DNA of 64,000 bases from NCBI GenBank assembly GCA_951812925.1, contig OX638371.1, forward strand, positions 46,164,101 to 46,228,100, read 5' to 3'. Shown piece after piece: positions 20,720 to 30,537 of this stretch. Source of the stretch: Calliopum simillimum. Lineage: Eukaryota > Arthropoda > Insecta > Diptera > Lauxaniidae. A program made the position numbers and the translations under genes. The notes under the pieces are model-generated. The model was given only the letters and a program-made list of their open reading frames with translations. It was not told the DNA's origin and did no database searches. Every line of letters begins with the position of its first letter. Positions within the stretch are counted from its first letter, which is position 1.

Positions 20720-21925
20720 GCATACTAACTGGCCTGGTTGCGACTTCGTTCGCCCGTTCTCGATGCCCTTTACGTATGAAGTCCCATCCATCTCCATCAT
20801 CCCTCTCTTCCAATCACCAAGGGTTTTAAGATCCATGTATCAACATTTATAATCATAGCCCCCATATGTATGTACAGAGATATATCATTTTATACATTTT
20901 TTGTATGAAACTCACCCTTCTCACCCCCCAAATAGTTCAAGGTGAATGTTAGATAGAATTTACAACCATGTATGTACCAAGTTTTATAACGAAATCTGAC
21001 ATACATATGTGAAGAAATATAGCATTTTGTATATTTTTTGTAAAGAGGATGTAATTTTCCCACACCTAATATCCCCCAAGTTTTGCATTGTGAATGGTAG
21101 ATACATTATGCATAAATTCACCAACTTTCATAATCATAGCTTGTATAAGTGCGGAGATATAGCATTTTTTGTATTTTTTTTGTATGGGGGGTGCAACCCC
21201 CGTCCCCCTCAGCCGCATCTCACCCCCTTAAGAACCTTCTACAGACCATAAGAAACAATTTTTAAAAAAATTCGTGTAAATCGACCGTGTAGTTTCCGCG
21301 TCCATAAGCTACATACGGACACCATTTCATTTTTATAATATAACTAGCTGGCCTGGTTGCGACTTCGTTCGCCCGTTCCCAATGCCTCTTCCAATCACCA
21401 AGGATTTTAAGATCCATGTATCAACTTTTATAATCATAGCTCCCATATGTACAGAGATATATCAATTTATATATTTTTTGTATGAAAGGAGCAACTCCCC
21501 CTTCTCACCCCCCCCAAATTGTGTAAGGTGAATGGTAGATAGAATAGACAACCATGTATGTACCAAGGTTTATAACGATATCTGACATGTGTGAAGAAAT
21601 ATAGCATTTTGTGTATTTTTAAAAAGTGGATGTAATTCTCCTACACCCAATATCCCCCAAGTTTTGCATGGTGAATGGTAGATGTGTACATTATGCACAA
21701 GTTCATCAACTTTCATAATCATAGCTTGTATAACTGTAGAGATATAGCATTTTTTGTATTTTTTTCGTATGGGGGGTGCAACCCCCGTTCCCCTCAGTAG
21801 CATCCCACCCCCTTAAGAACCTTCTACAGACCATAACAAACAATTTAAAAAAAAATATGTAAATCGGCCTTGTAGTTTCCGCGTTCATAAGCTACATACG
21901 GACACCATTTCATTTTTATATATAT
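20720..21925 (+). repeat. About 620-bp repeat in tandem, two copies with internal sub-repeats
   Basis: Both units start CTGGCCTGGTTGCGACTTCG (20731 and 21353) and end TACGGACACCATTTCATTTT with a TATA-rich tail (21335, 21920). Within each unit a 100-150-base module (ATCATAGCT, AGAGATATA-CATTTT, TTTTTTGTATG, then a C-rich stretch) recurs about three times. Such CTAGCTG...TATATATA units are widespread, nonautonomous insect repeats; class not assigned. Open frames (21009-21251, 21570-21803) are repeat by-products. Confidence 0.8.
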
Positions 21926-22654
21926 ACCTCAAAGTCTTCGAAATTAAAATGTTTTGATCAGGCCTGTTCGTTAATTTATCCAGAGTTGGAAAATAAGAAA
22001 ATTTAATCGGAACAATTCCTTATTGCGAATAAACCGAGCTTAAGCGTTTTTTCTCTTGGTATTTTTATATTATGAATATTAAATCGACCTCCAAATGTTG
22101 GCACAGAAAATTTTTGATGAGGCTTTGTTTGTTAGCTTCTTGTGAGTGGGATAGAAATAGATAGAAATGAATCAAAACAACTCCTTCTTGCGAATAAACC
22201 GGCTTTAAGCCCCTTTTTTGCTTCTTAAAGTTTGAATAAAACATACAACTTTCAACTCGCAATAACTAAGCTCACAGTTGTGTATGTATATAGAGAAGTG
22301 TTCATGGAACAAACATATATGTTTTTTGACTAAACATTTTAGAAAACCATTGCTTTGTTGATTGATAAATCAGCGCAAATATTATTTTCTGTCAAAATAA
22401 TTTTACTGTTTTTCATATGAAATTCATAAATATACTTACTATTGTACACAATATGGAGGAGCGCGGCTCTATGGAGATTTTTAATTTTTACATATCCTAT
22501 ATGGGCCAGGGTGTACTCAAATCTTAACTCATAAAGCTGGTGCTGCGGTATGTGGTTCAGAAAGAAAGAGATGATCTCATCAAAACGGCTGGAATCACGA
22601 AGGACAATGCCTGTTTTTAATACTAAAAAGGGGTTTAAATTTGCTTAAAATATA
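21926..22654. other. Stretch without gene; weak 176-bp duplication
   Basis: TGCGAATAAACCGAGCTTAAGC (about 22024) and TGCGAATAAACCGGCTTTAAGC (about 22190) with similar flanks suggest an old direct duplication. Otherwise nothing is recognised. Confidence 0.45.
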
Positions 22655-23877
22655 CACTGTGCTCGAATCGGAGCACTTTTTTTTCTAACATTGATAGGAC
22701 CTATGTAGTAAACATAATTCGGGTATGTTGATTTCAATGGTCATAGTCATTTTTATGGTTTGGCTCTTGTTTTTGAGAAATTCAAGTTTGAAAATTTGGC
22801 TAAAAAAAAAAATTTTAATAGAAAACAGGTATTTTTTTTATCATTTCAACAATTTTTTCAACAGATACCTTATCCAGTATGGTCGAATTTTTTACTTTCG
22901 TAACTTATTGAGTGTTCACAACCACCAAAGTGCAGAAAAATGTCAAAAAAATCTTTTCTATTGCCAAAATTTTGGGTTTTTTACATGAAAATAAAATCTT
23001 TTTTTCAAATTTATTCAATTTTTGATACCTTTTCTTGATTTTATTATGACATTCTAACGTTAAACAGCAAAAGCAATCATTTATTCGTATGTCAGTGCAT
23101 AATTTTATGGGTTAGTCATAGTAAAGTTAAAAATCTAAGAAAATTCATAACTGTGCAAAATTAAACAATGCAATGTTTGTGGAAAATTTACAACATAGTC
23201 AAGTAAGCATGGCGGGAAACCACGGAAGTGTATCATTTATACTTTGGTGATTATATAAGTGCGTGATGTAGAATGGGCCCCAACTATTAAGTGTCAGGAT
23301 GAAAAAATATCAATTAGAATACGAACCAACAAAATTTATTCAGTTGCAATTGCCGCATTCAGGAAATATTCCTATTCCGATCAGACCAATTCCAATGAGT
23401 GAATATTTGCAACCATTATTGAAAAGTATTGAAGTAGCATCTAGAGAACTGTTTCAACCGTCAAATGTAACTCCTCAAGTTATCGCAGCGACAATCGGTT
23501 TGCCTTTGCAAAGGAAAAAAAAAACAAGTGAAGAAGAAGCATCAGAAGCAGAATAAATTTTTATAACCAAAATATTTCCATGTAAAACATACAAAAATAT
23601 TACAAAAAAAAAGATTTGCCTGTACTTTTTGTAAGCGTGAACACTCAATAGGTTGCAAAAGTGTAAAATTTGACCAAACTGAAAAAATTGTTGAAATGGA
23701 ACAAAAAAATACCTGTTTCTTTATATAAATTTTTTTTTTTAGTCAAATTTTCAAACTTGAATTACTCAAAAACAAGAGCCAAACCATAAAAATGACTATG
23801 ACCATTGAAATCAGCATACCCGAATTATGTTTACTACATGGGTCTCATCAATGTTAGAATTTCGGACTAGCACAGTG
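22655..23877 (+). mobile_element. 1.22-kb element with 230-bp TIRs
   Basis: Begins CACTGTGCTCGAATC and ends CTAGCACAGTG. The inverted arms extend to about 22920 and 23645 (for example CATAATTCGGGTATG against CATACCCGAATTATG). ATA flanks both ends, compatible with a 3-bp target duplication as in PIF/Harbinger, but no transposase motif is seen. It contains the open frame 23299-23556. Confidence 0.75.
23299..23556 (+). CDS. Short ORF inside TIR element, unknown protein
   Basis: 85 residues from ATG 23299 to TAA 23556. The N-terminal half is polar/aromatic (MKKYQLEYEPTKF), the middle Pro/Ile-rich (NIPIPIRPIPMSEYL), and the C-terminus a charged tail (LQRKKKTSEEEASEAE). It could be the surviving C-terminal exon or accessory protein of the element's transposase, or chance. 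No catalytic motif is visible. The tail pattern Lys-rich then Glu/Ser-rich resembles that of the unrelated-looking ORF 26847-27038. Confidence 0.4.
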   Translation: MKKYQLEYEPTKFIQLQLPHSGNIPIPIRPIPMSEYLQPLLKSIEVASRELFQPSNVTPQVIAATIGLPLQRKKKTSEEEASEAE

Positions 23878-24140
23878 ATATTAATATTATAATAAAAATC
23901 ACAATTTGGACACGTTTAAGCTCTTTTATTGACTTTATCCCATACAAATAAACTCAACGTAATATTTTTTTTTTTCAAAAGTTCAATGTCTTTGTGGCAG
24001 TACAAAACATTAAAATATCAAAAAGTACCGTATTACATTTTTTATTAAGAATATTATGGATCATCTTTTCGCATGTGAGCCATTTCGAAAATCGCAAAAA
24101 ACAAATTTTGCTCCACCCTATTATACGTAGCATTTACATA
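23878..24140. other. No gene seen
   Basis: AT-rich DNA between two inverted-repeat elements; no feature recognised. Confidence 0.5.
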
Positions 24141-24396
24141 TCGTCACTCTTAGGCCAGATTCACGAATGTGAATATTATTGAATTTGAGAAATTGCTATT
24201 TGAAATTTTTTTAAATATGAAAATAATATGAAAGTTTTGCTTTTTCGTGTAATAAACTTTGCATTTGCTGTTAAACCACTTCACATATAGCTTTCATACT
24301 TCTGGCATAAATTTATTGAACCATTTTGTACAAGAAAACCACATTAGTGAAAAACTTAAATATTTGCACTTTCGTGAATCTGGCTAAGAGTGACGA
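24141..24396. mobile_element. 256-bp MITE with TA target duplication
   Basis: Begins TCGTCACTCTTAGGCCAGAT and ends TCTGGCTAAGAGTGACGA, a 26-bp inverted repeat with a single one-base indel, extended by TCACGAA/TTCGTGA. TA stands on both sides (24139-24140, 24397-24398). Likely Tc1/mariner-mobilised; no coding capacity. Confidence 0.85.
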
Positions 24397-24399
24397 TAT

Positions 24400-24560
24400 A
24401 AAAACTGTGCACAACTTTTTAAATTGGGTTACCTCCTAAACTATAAGCTACACGAAAACATTTTTTACATCTTTAAATAGGAAATTTCCTGTGTTACAAA
24501 ATTGTGGAGAACAATTTTTCTGTAAAAGTTTGCGCTAGCGAGACATTTGCAAAAAACTGA
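24400..24560. repeat. Fragment resembling the TAGTACAG palindromic family
   Basis: The phrases GTTACCTCCTAAACTATAAG, TACACGAAAAC, ATTGTGGAGAACAATTTTTC and GCAAAAAACTGATTTT follow the same order as in the arms of 14722-16047, but diverged. Could be an old arm fragment. Confidence 0.4.
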
Positions 24561-24660
24561 TTTTAGCGGCCTTTGAGCCTGAATAACTTTTTATGTGCAC
24601 AATGGACTTTAATGGACTTTTTTCTCTTTACTCATCATGCTTTAATAAAAGCATGTTTGT

Positions 24661-24820
24661 TTAATCTAATTTTCGTTTGCTTATGTTATCATGTGTTCTA
24701 TTTTTTAATAAATCGATATGATTCCGATTTTCAAAAATGTTATTGCTGTCATTAGAAAATTTAGGGCAGTCATATAGAATATGATTTATGGATTGTGAGC
24801 AGTGTTGACATGAGCGGTAC
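24661..24820 (-). pseudogene. Non-LTR ORF2 C-terminal fragment
   Basis: The minus strand encodes YRSCQHCSQSINHILYDCPKF, the CCHC motif that closes many LINE ORF2 proteins, followed by a polar stretch. No RT is present on either side, so it is a short relic. It is a different element from the 6294-12470 LINE, judged by the diverged spacing residues. Confidence 0.6.
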
Positions 24821-24859
24821 TTTAGTACCAAATTTGATACTGTTTGCATGGCTAGAGTA

Positions 24860-25527
24860 TCAAGGTACGGTTCTTCGAAAATCTAGCTTTTTTGATACTA
24901 TTTCTCACAAAACTTTATGTAGGCTTTGAAATTTCATAACTTCAGCGTTTTGAAAGAGTTTCTAGCACATTGCAAATGCGCTGGATTGTTGTTTGAATCT
25001 TGGTGTTCCAATTAATATAGAAATGCAGTCAAAATATGTTAAGATTTATATCTTTATTTCTAGAATGAAATACCTGTTAAAGGAAATCGGTACTTGGACA
25101 ATACTACCTAATATTAAATGCATAAATTATTGCTGTTTACCGTTGGAGGCCACATATTGTGGTGTCAAAGTAAAGGAGAATTTCCTCTTTTGACAACAAA
25201 AAACAACTGTTGCACAAAATATTAATATAGCGTTTAGTCAAAGTTTTAAGAACAAAATAGATTTGGAAGATATGGTCTTCAAATTAAATATGATTTTTAG
25301 TTAAAGTAGGAGGTTTATTTTCATGAACCTTTATATTCGAACGTTGCAAGTATTACTAAAGGGCCTGAAAGCATATCCCATTTTTCACTTTAATTGCCAA
25401 AGAAAATTAACCTTAATCTTTAAATAAACGATAATGAAACGGAAAGTGATACTGTAGAAAACAGTATTAATTAGATTTTTTTTATTGGACGACTGAACAG
25501 TTTGAGATTGAAAAGATATCGCGCGAA
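24860..25527. other. No gene seen
   Basis: AT-rich stretch. GTACTTTAGTACC-like words near 24815 resemble those at 56170 and 57195. Nothing else supported. Confidence 0.45.
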
Positions 25528-25880
25528 GTGAAATTTTGGTCTGCTGGTATATACAAGGAAAATATAGTAATTTTAAAACCAATGTTTACTTCTAATATAA
25601 GAATTAATGTTCAATAAATTGTGAGGTAATTCTTTTTTAATAACACCTTGTTTGCGTGTATTGTTAGAAGTAAGATTATGAAAGTAATCTGAATATGAAA
25701 TTTTGCTCTGTTGGTATACCATATACAACGAAAATATAGTAATTTTAAAACCAATATTTACTTCTAAAGATATTATCCATATATTAGAATTAATGTTCAA
25801 TAAACTATGCGGTAATTCTTTTTTAATAGCACCTTGTTTGCATGTATTGTTCGAAGGAAGATTATGAAAGTAACCTGTAT
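25528..25880 (+). repeat. About 175-bp tandem duplication
   Basis: Two direct units (25528-25697 and 25698-25880) share TATAGTAATTTTAAAACCAA, GAATTAATGTTCAATAAA and GGTAATTCTTTTTTAATA. The second has an extra 13 bases (AAAGATATTATCC). The first 20 bases echo also at 25380-25440. Non-coding. Confidence 0.8.
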
Positions 25881-26004
25881 ACGCCTTAGGAGGGTTGGGT
25901 GCGTTTTTAATGGACTGTAGTGTTTCAGTTGAATTTTAAGTTCATAGTAGTTGTTCCAGTAGAATTTACAATTCCATGTAAAACTGAAACCATGAAATAT
26001 TGGA

Positions 26005-26105
26005 GGTTATCGTGAATCAAGATTCCCGGGGAATTTTCTCGAACTGCCGTGCATTCTCTATTGCAGTTTAAGAAAATTCCCCGGGAATATTGATTCACGA
26101 TAACC
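26005..26105. repeat. Near-perfect 35-bp stem hairpin
   Basis: 26005-26039 and 26071-26105 are inverted copies with one mismatch, GGTTATCGTGAATCA to GGGGAATTTTCT, around a 31-base loop that itself holds AACTGC and GCAGTT. Probably a MITE reduced to its hairpin. Confidence 0.85.
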
Positions 26106-26846
26106 CCCATTGAGAAAAAGATATTTAGATAAGGTTATTAAGAGGTACTGAATACGGAAACTATAAATTTAGTCGTCGCACAGTGCGGCAAAATCCAAAA
26201 ATCCCGGCCAAAAGTCGAAAGAATACCCGTAGAGTTTTAAAACTAGGCAGGCATGGTTCTTAAATATTTCTTAGCTATATATGTAAATTTGGACAAAATA
26301 GACCAACGGACACGCCCACCACCCATATGACAAAATTAATTTCGACCATAATTCTACCATTTTTATTCAGAAATTGTTGAAATTTAGTAAAATGAGAGTA
26401 TACGACTCATAAATGAGGCGTGATCAAAGATTAAAAACGCACACCTCTTATATGACATAAAATGAATTTTAATCATAACTCTTTCATTTTTCATCAGATA
26501 TTGTTTTAATTTAGTAAAATAATAGTATAAAACCAATTTATTATGATTGAAAAAAAGGGGCATGGCCAAAACCCAAGTTAAACATTTTTAATCTGAAATT
26601 TTTTAAATTTAATAGAAGAGCATTTTCAAAGAAAATGGCCCTAGTCTAAAAATTAATACGCCCACCACAACTTCGTCATGCCGAGGTCTCTTTGCCATAT
26701 TGTAAAAACTGCATACCTATAAAAAGTGATTCATACCAATTATATCTACCCAAGAAGCCCGAAATAAAGATTTCAGAAATTACAGAAAAGATCGATCAAG
26801 GAAAATATCAAGAGAAAAAACAAATGAAGATATATACGTACTTCAT

Positions 26847-27038
26847 ATGATGTTGGTATCCTCGGATCCGATAATCTCCTTGTTCAGAAAAAATCAAAAA
26901 AAGAAAAACCGATCCATCCTTTCTCAAAATGTTGTAAATCTTTTGAAAAGTCCAATCCTTGATTTAAGCAATAAAAATGATGAAGAGAATGAAGCCGAGG
27001 GGAGTGAAACCGAGAACAGTGGCTCAGATTCGACATAA
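26847..27038 (+). CDS. Short acidic-tailed ORF, unknown
   Basis: 63 residues, MMLVSSDPIISLFRKNQKKK then LLKSPILDLSNKNDEENEAE and a Ser/Glu tail, ending TAA-like at 27036-27038. An upstream frame (26745-26843: LPKKPEIKISEITEKIDQGK) is separated by a stop and frame change, so it may be the tail of a longer, broken protein of the host element. No family recognised. Confidence 0.35.
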   Translation: MMLVSSDPIISLFRKNQKKKNRSILSQNVVNLLKSPILDLSNKNDEENEAEGSETENSGSDST

Positions 27039-27232
27039 AATTAGTCTTCTTTTTCATGTACACCAATCAATTTTTATTAAAAAAATAATTTATTTTAAAA
27101 CCCTTGTTTTTCTGTGGCAGGTATGTATTATTAAGTGAAATTTGAGTAGTGGGCAAGAGTGGGGGCTGCAAATTAAAGAGAAGGTAAACAATACTTCAAT
27201 CTATCAAATCATGCCAAAAATTGATGCAACTA

Positions 27233-28147
27233 CTAGGTGTACAAATATGAAACCGGTAATTTTTATTTAAAAAAAACACGTTTATTTTGCGAAAATGCTT
27301 CCAAATTTAGTCTTCAAAGTACTTCCCCTCGCTAGCTACACATCTTTCAGGCAATTTATGGATTCCTCGCCAAAAAAATTTTTCGTTTTTTGAGGCTATC
27401 CATTCATCGAGCCATTTTTGCTCTTCCTCGTAAGAATTGAAGTGCGAATCGTTGAGTGCGTGTCCCATCGATGAAAACAAATAGTAATCGGACGGCGCCA
27501 GGTCCGGTGAGTACGGCGGGTGGAGCAGGGGCTCCCAGTTGTACGATTCTACCAAGTTTTTATTGACCGCTGCTCGATGTGGCGATGCGTTGTCATCTTG
27601 GAATACAATTTTGTCATGGCGAAGTTGAAATTCGGGCCTCTTCTGACGTATAGCACGGTTCAAAGCGATCAATTTTTGATGGTAGCGTGCACCAGTAACT
27701 GTTTCACCTGGTTTTAGTAGCTCATACCAAATAACACCACACTGATCCCAGAAAATACACAGCATTGTCTTTCGGCCGAAGCGATTTGGTCTTGGCGTTG
27801 ATTTGGGTCGTTGGCCGGGGCTCAAATATGATTTTTTCCGTTTGGGATTGTTGAAATAAATCCACTTTTCATCGCCAGTGATGATTCGATGCGATTCAAA
27901 AGCGTTTTTCTTTAAATGGAAACAGAAAATCAATGCTTCCCGCAAATGAGAGTTTTCAGGCACAAAATTCGACATCTTTACGAGCGGAAAAAATGCGTTG
28001 TTGTATGAAACTTGACAAATTGTGAACTGAATATTGTTGACAGATGACAGAATGAACAATTAAGACATTTGGTACGGTTCGGAAGCTCATACATATACGG
28101 CTATCGACCGCTAGATGTCATTACCGGTTTCATATTTGTACACCTAG
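27233..28147 (-). mobile_element. mariner element, internally deleted
   Basis: 915 bp, flanked by TA (27231-27232 and 28148-28149). The 28-bp TIR starts CTAGGTGTACAAATATGAAA at both ends. The duplicated block copy at 37370 keeps the uninterrupted TA (CAACTAAGTGG), proving the insertion point. A full mariner is about 1.3 kb, so about 370 bp are lost, all from the transposase 5' half. Confidence 0.95.
27307..27975 (-). CDS. mariner transposase lacking DNA-binding domain (in-frame deletion)
   Basis: An open frame of 222 codons. I start it at ATG 27975 (MSNFVPENSHLREALIF), where mariner transposases usually begin; the frame is also open 28 codons upstream. After LKKNAFESHR it jumps directly to ITGDEKWIYF, so about 120 residues carrying the helix-turn-helix pair and linker are missing without breaking the frame. 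The catalytic part is complete: GDEKWI (first Asp), FQDDNASPHRA (second Asp) and HPPYSPDLAPSDYYLF (third Asp), the DD34D signature, and the C-terminus CVASEGKYFED is present. It should not bind TIRs alone, but the catalytic fold may be intact. Whether it is transcribed is unknown. Confidence 0.88.
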   Translation of the reverse strand: MSNFVPENSHLREALIFCFHLKKNAFESHRIITGDEKWIYFNNPKRKKSYLSPGQRPKSTPRPNRFGRKTMLCIFWDQCGVIWYELLKPGETVTGARYHQKLIALNRAIRQKRPEFQLRHDKIVFQDDNASPHRAAVNKNLVESYNWEPLLHPPYSPDLAPSDYYLFSSMGHALNDSHFNSYEEEQKWLDEWIASKNEKFFWRGIHKLPERCVASEGKYFED

Positions 28148-28547
28148 TAAGTGCGTTCTACGTACTTAAAAGAAATTTTTGGTTTCTTAGAAATATGCCA
28201 CTTTTACCTTTATTTTTTCCATTTATGAATGTAAGTGATACACCAAAATATTCAGAAAAGAACAGAGTTAAAGATTTGTGACCGAAATATTATTTAAAAT
28301 TGTAAACAAAACTTGTCCAGCGATTTTCATTTGGCACAACTTTAATAAACATTTTCGATATCAAAAAATTTTCTATGTTTTGACGTTTGTACGCTATAAA
28401 GTCAAAAAAAGAAACCATATTATTGTCTCGGTTACTGATATCCTGGACAATTGTTTTTCAAAATATCTAACCAAAACTTCCCGGAATTAAAGTTTATTTT
28501 TGGACTTTTGGCCAGGATATTTGGATTTTGCCGCACTGTTCGACGTC

Positions 28548-29084
28548 GGTGCTGTTTTTGAAATTTTTTGTTGAGTTGTTTTGATCACGTGTTGATCTTT
28601 TGATGTAAAAATATTGACATTAAGTTAAGTAATGCCCGTTAATATACTACTTATTTATATTTGCAATGTTACACTTGTTGTTGTTGTGGATATAGTGTTT
28701 TGTGCTATGACTTTGTGGGTTTGAAGAGAATACGGGTGTGGTGAAATTATTAGATGATGCAAGAATGTTGTAATAATTAAGGAAGCATTGGAAAATGTTG
28801 GTGTTGAATTGAGATCTATTTTATTACTATGAGAAACTAGAAGTGTTTGGTTTAGTAGTATCTGATCTAGGTGGGATAGGAGGAGTGGAGAGAGTAGAAT
28901 TATTTTGTTTGTCTCTTTTCGGAGAGCTTGTGATTTCGGAGGTTGATGATGTAAGTAGTGTTAATGTTTTTATTTGTTTTGGATGTAATATAAGAAAAAG
29001 AAGGGGATTAAGAAAAGAAAGAGGGAGCTTGCGCTCTGAATTTTTTTGCAGCTTCACGCATTGTGATGTTTACATCAGAGATAT
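28548..29084. other. Block flank without clear gene
   Basis: Duplicated at 37788-38300. The minus strand holds a Ser/Thr/Pro-rich open stretch (longest at 37725-38267, 180 residues, STPPIPPRSDTT), which might be a LINE ORF1-like or low-complexity frame. It runs opposite to the neighbouring RT. I do not call a gene. Confidence 0.4.
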
Positions 29085-29228
29085 GTAACTTGCCACCAAA
29101 TGCTATCTCAAGCTATCAGCATGCTTACCAAAAAGGAAAATCCATGGACAGCTCTTCACTCAGTTGTTCAAACAATAGAAAGTGCCCTACATTTTCAAGA
29201 ATACATTAATGCTAATTTTTTGGACATA
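29085..29228 (+). pseudogene. Non-LTR RT fragment, copy A, first part
   Basis: Encodes QHAYQKGKS (after a frame change) and IESALHFQEY, the RT stretch leading to the catalytic Asp, and is interrupted by the TA element at 29229. It continues at 30000. The uninterrupted version is in copy B (38300-38534). Confidence 0.7.
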
Positions 29229-29363
29229 CCCAATGGGGAATGGAGCGCATCAATAACGCTTCTGAAGCGCTCTAAAGCAGAAGTGAAGCGCATCTCTCTC
29301 GTTTCCAAAAGCGCTGAAATTAACATTGGCATGTCATTGGAAGGAAGCGCTTCGTTCTCGCTA

Positions 29364-29507
29364 CCAGAAATGCTCTTTGGATGCGCATCGCTCTCGCATC
29401 CAGAAATGCTGTTTGGATGCGCATCGCTCTCGCATGCAGAAATGCTCTTTCGAAGCGCATCGCTCTCGCATTCAGAAATGCTCTTTGGATGCTTTTTGGA
29501 TGACAAT
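29364..29507 (+). repeat. 36-bp minisatellite, four units
   Basis: Units starting CCAGAAATGCTCTTTGGATG at 29364, 29400, 29436 and 29472 with few changes. Related units occur at about 29823 and 29859. Because 36 is divisible by 3 both strands stay open (PEMLFGCASLSH), but this is a property of the repeat, not a protein gene. Confidence 0.9.
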
Positions 29508-29660
29508 AAAAATATTTAAAAAATTAATTTTTAATTGAAACTTTACGTCTTTCGCCACAAAGACTCATCATACAATTTTTTTTTGATGTAATTATAATTA
29601 TTTTTATTTTACTAAATTAATTATAATTGAAAAATTGCAAGTTGAAAAACTTTTGTGTTA

Positions 29661-29750
29661 GGTCTGGGCCGGAGTTGAACCGAGGACCTCACGGTTGCTA
29701 CAACTCTCAATCGCAGTGCCAGTCGCTAGACCACTGCTCCACCCTTGCGC
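29661..29750 (-). repeat. tRNA-like SINE-type unit
   Basis: The minus strand reads GGAGCAGTGGTCTAGCGACT (A-box-like) and, about 40 bases on, CTCGGTTCAACTCCGG (T arm with B box). The T stem pairs at four of five positions. The acceptor ends do not pair (GGGTGGA against CCAGACC), so it is not a working tRNA gene. Its place inside a TA element is unusual. Confidence 0.55.
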
Positions 29751-29999
29751 TCTTATGAAGCTGACTTATTGACTTATTTTGTTTTGTGCGTAAATACGTG
29801 ACCGAAACGATTCGTTCTCGCTACCAGAAATGCTCTTTGGATGCGCATCGCTCTCGCATTCAGAAATGCACTTTTGATGCGCTTCGCTCTCGCTACCTTT
29901 AGCGCAGAAAATATGGGCATACAAATCAGCTCTTTAGATGCGAAAAGGACGCGCATCGCTATTGCATCTTGGGGATGCGCATCGAAATTTTCTGTTGGG

Positions 30000-30300
30000 T
30001 AGAGGGTGCTTTCAATAATGTAAGTACAAATACAATTTTGAAAGCATTAACTAAAGCAGACGTCAATCGTCGTATTCGAGAATGGATTAAAACACTCTTA
30101 AGCAGTCGCGCTATTAAAGTAGAATGGGGGCAGAGTGTCTGCCAAAAATATGCAACTAGAGGTACTCCAAAGGGAGGTATTTTATCACCACTTCTGTGGA
30201 TACTTGCTATCTATACTTAAGGGCACTTAATAAAAAGGGTGACATAGTGGTAGCCTATGCTACATGACATTGTTATTTTACACCTTTTCGAGCTCAAAAT
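30000..30300 (+). pseudogene. Non-LTR RT fragment, copy A, second part
   Basis: Encodes EGAFNNVSTNTILKALTKAD (RT catalytic region), WIKTLLSSR and RGTPKGGILSPLLW, then TAA at 30218-30220. A further frame gives VAYA followed by a two-base change that destroys the YADD motif kept in copy B (39430). The copia 3' LTR begins at 30308, so copia inserted into this LINE. Confidence 0.82.
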
Positions 30301-30307
30301 GAGAAAG

Positions 30308-30515
30308 TGTAAAATCGTAATGAGCCTTAGAATAATCCAGTACAAATGAAACGCCTTTTATAATGGAAAAAATACTTTTAATAAACTTGCAGCGAAACAG
30401 AACATAAAAGCAAAAGAAGAAAAAATCGTTACAACGCTACTACTTTTTACAAACACAAAAAATGTAATTCACATAGTTGCCAGACTATCAAAAAACTTAT
30501 TTTTAATTTTCAACA
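30308..30515 (-). repeat. copia 3' LTR, copy A
   Basis: On the minus strand it starts TGTTGAAAATTAAAAATAAG and ends CGATTTTACA, i.e. TG...CA, preceded by the purine-rich GTGAGGA (30516-30522) that can serve as polypurine tract. TATAAAAG on the minus strand at about 30352-30360 is a promoter candidate. The 5' partner LTR is not in the window. Confidence 0.7.
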
Positions 30516-30537
30516 TCCTCACTAAAAATTAATTCTT

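Larger units (their letters stand above)
26179..28545 (+). mobile_element. TIR element (CACAGTGCGG ends) containing a mariner
   Basis: The left end CACAGTGCGGCAAAATCCAA and right end GGATTTTGCCGCACTG (28530 on) are inverted, with GGCCAAAAGTC next to each. CGTCG lies outside both ends, a possible part of the target duplication. Without the 915-bp mariner it is about 1.45 kb. It has three degenerate tandem modules at about 26275-26650, the ORF 26847-27038 and a polyadenylation-like AATAAT/A-rich 3' region. The right part is duplicated at 37207-37787. Confidence 0.65.
29229..29999. mobile_element. 771-bp TA-flanked element with minisatellite and tRNA-like segment
   Basis: Begins CCCAATGGGGAATGG and ends TTTTCTGTTGGG, with TA on both sides (29227-29228, 30000-30001). 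The empty site GACATAGAGGG is preserved in copy B at 38437. It contains a 36-bp minisatellite, a tRNA-like unit on the minus strand, and two more minisatellite units near 29822-29890. Terminal inverted similarity is only CCCAA/TTGGG. Not coding. Confidence 0.8.

Noticed and set aside
27520..27717. Plus-strand open frame over mariner
   Set aside because: Antisense shadow of the transposase gene.
29195..29519. Peptide repeats PEMLFGCASLSH and the opposite-strand counterpart
   Set aside because: The 36-bp minisatellite keeps all frames open; both strands look equally coding.
29661..29750. Possible functional tRNA gene
   Set aside because: A and B boxes are present, but the acceptor stem cannot form and the anticodon arm is not convincing.
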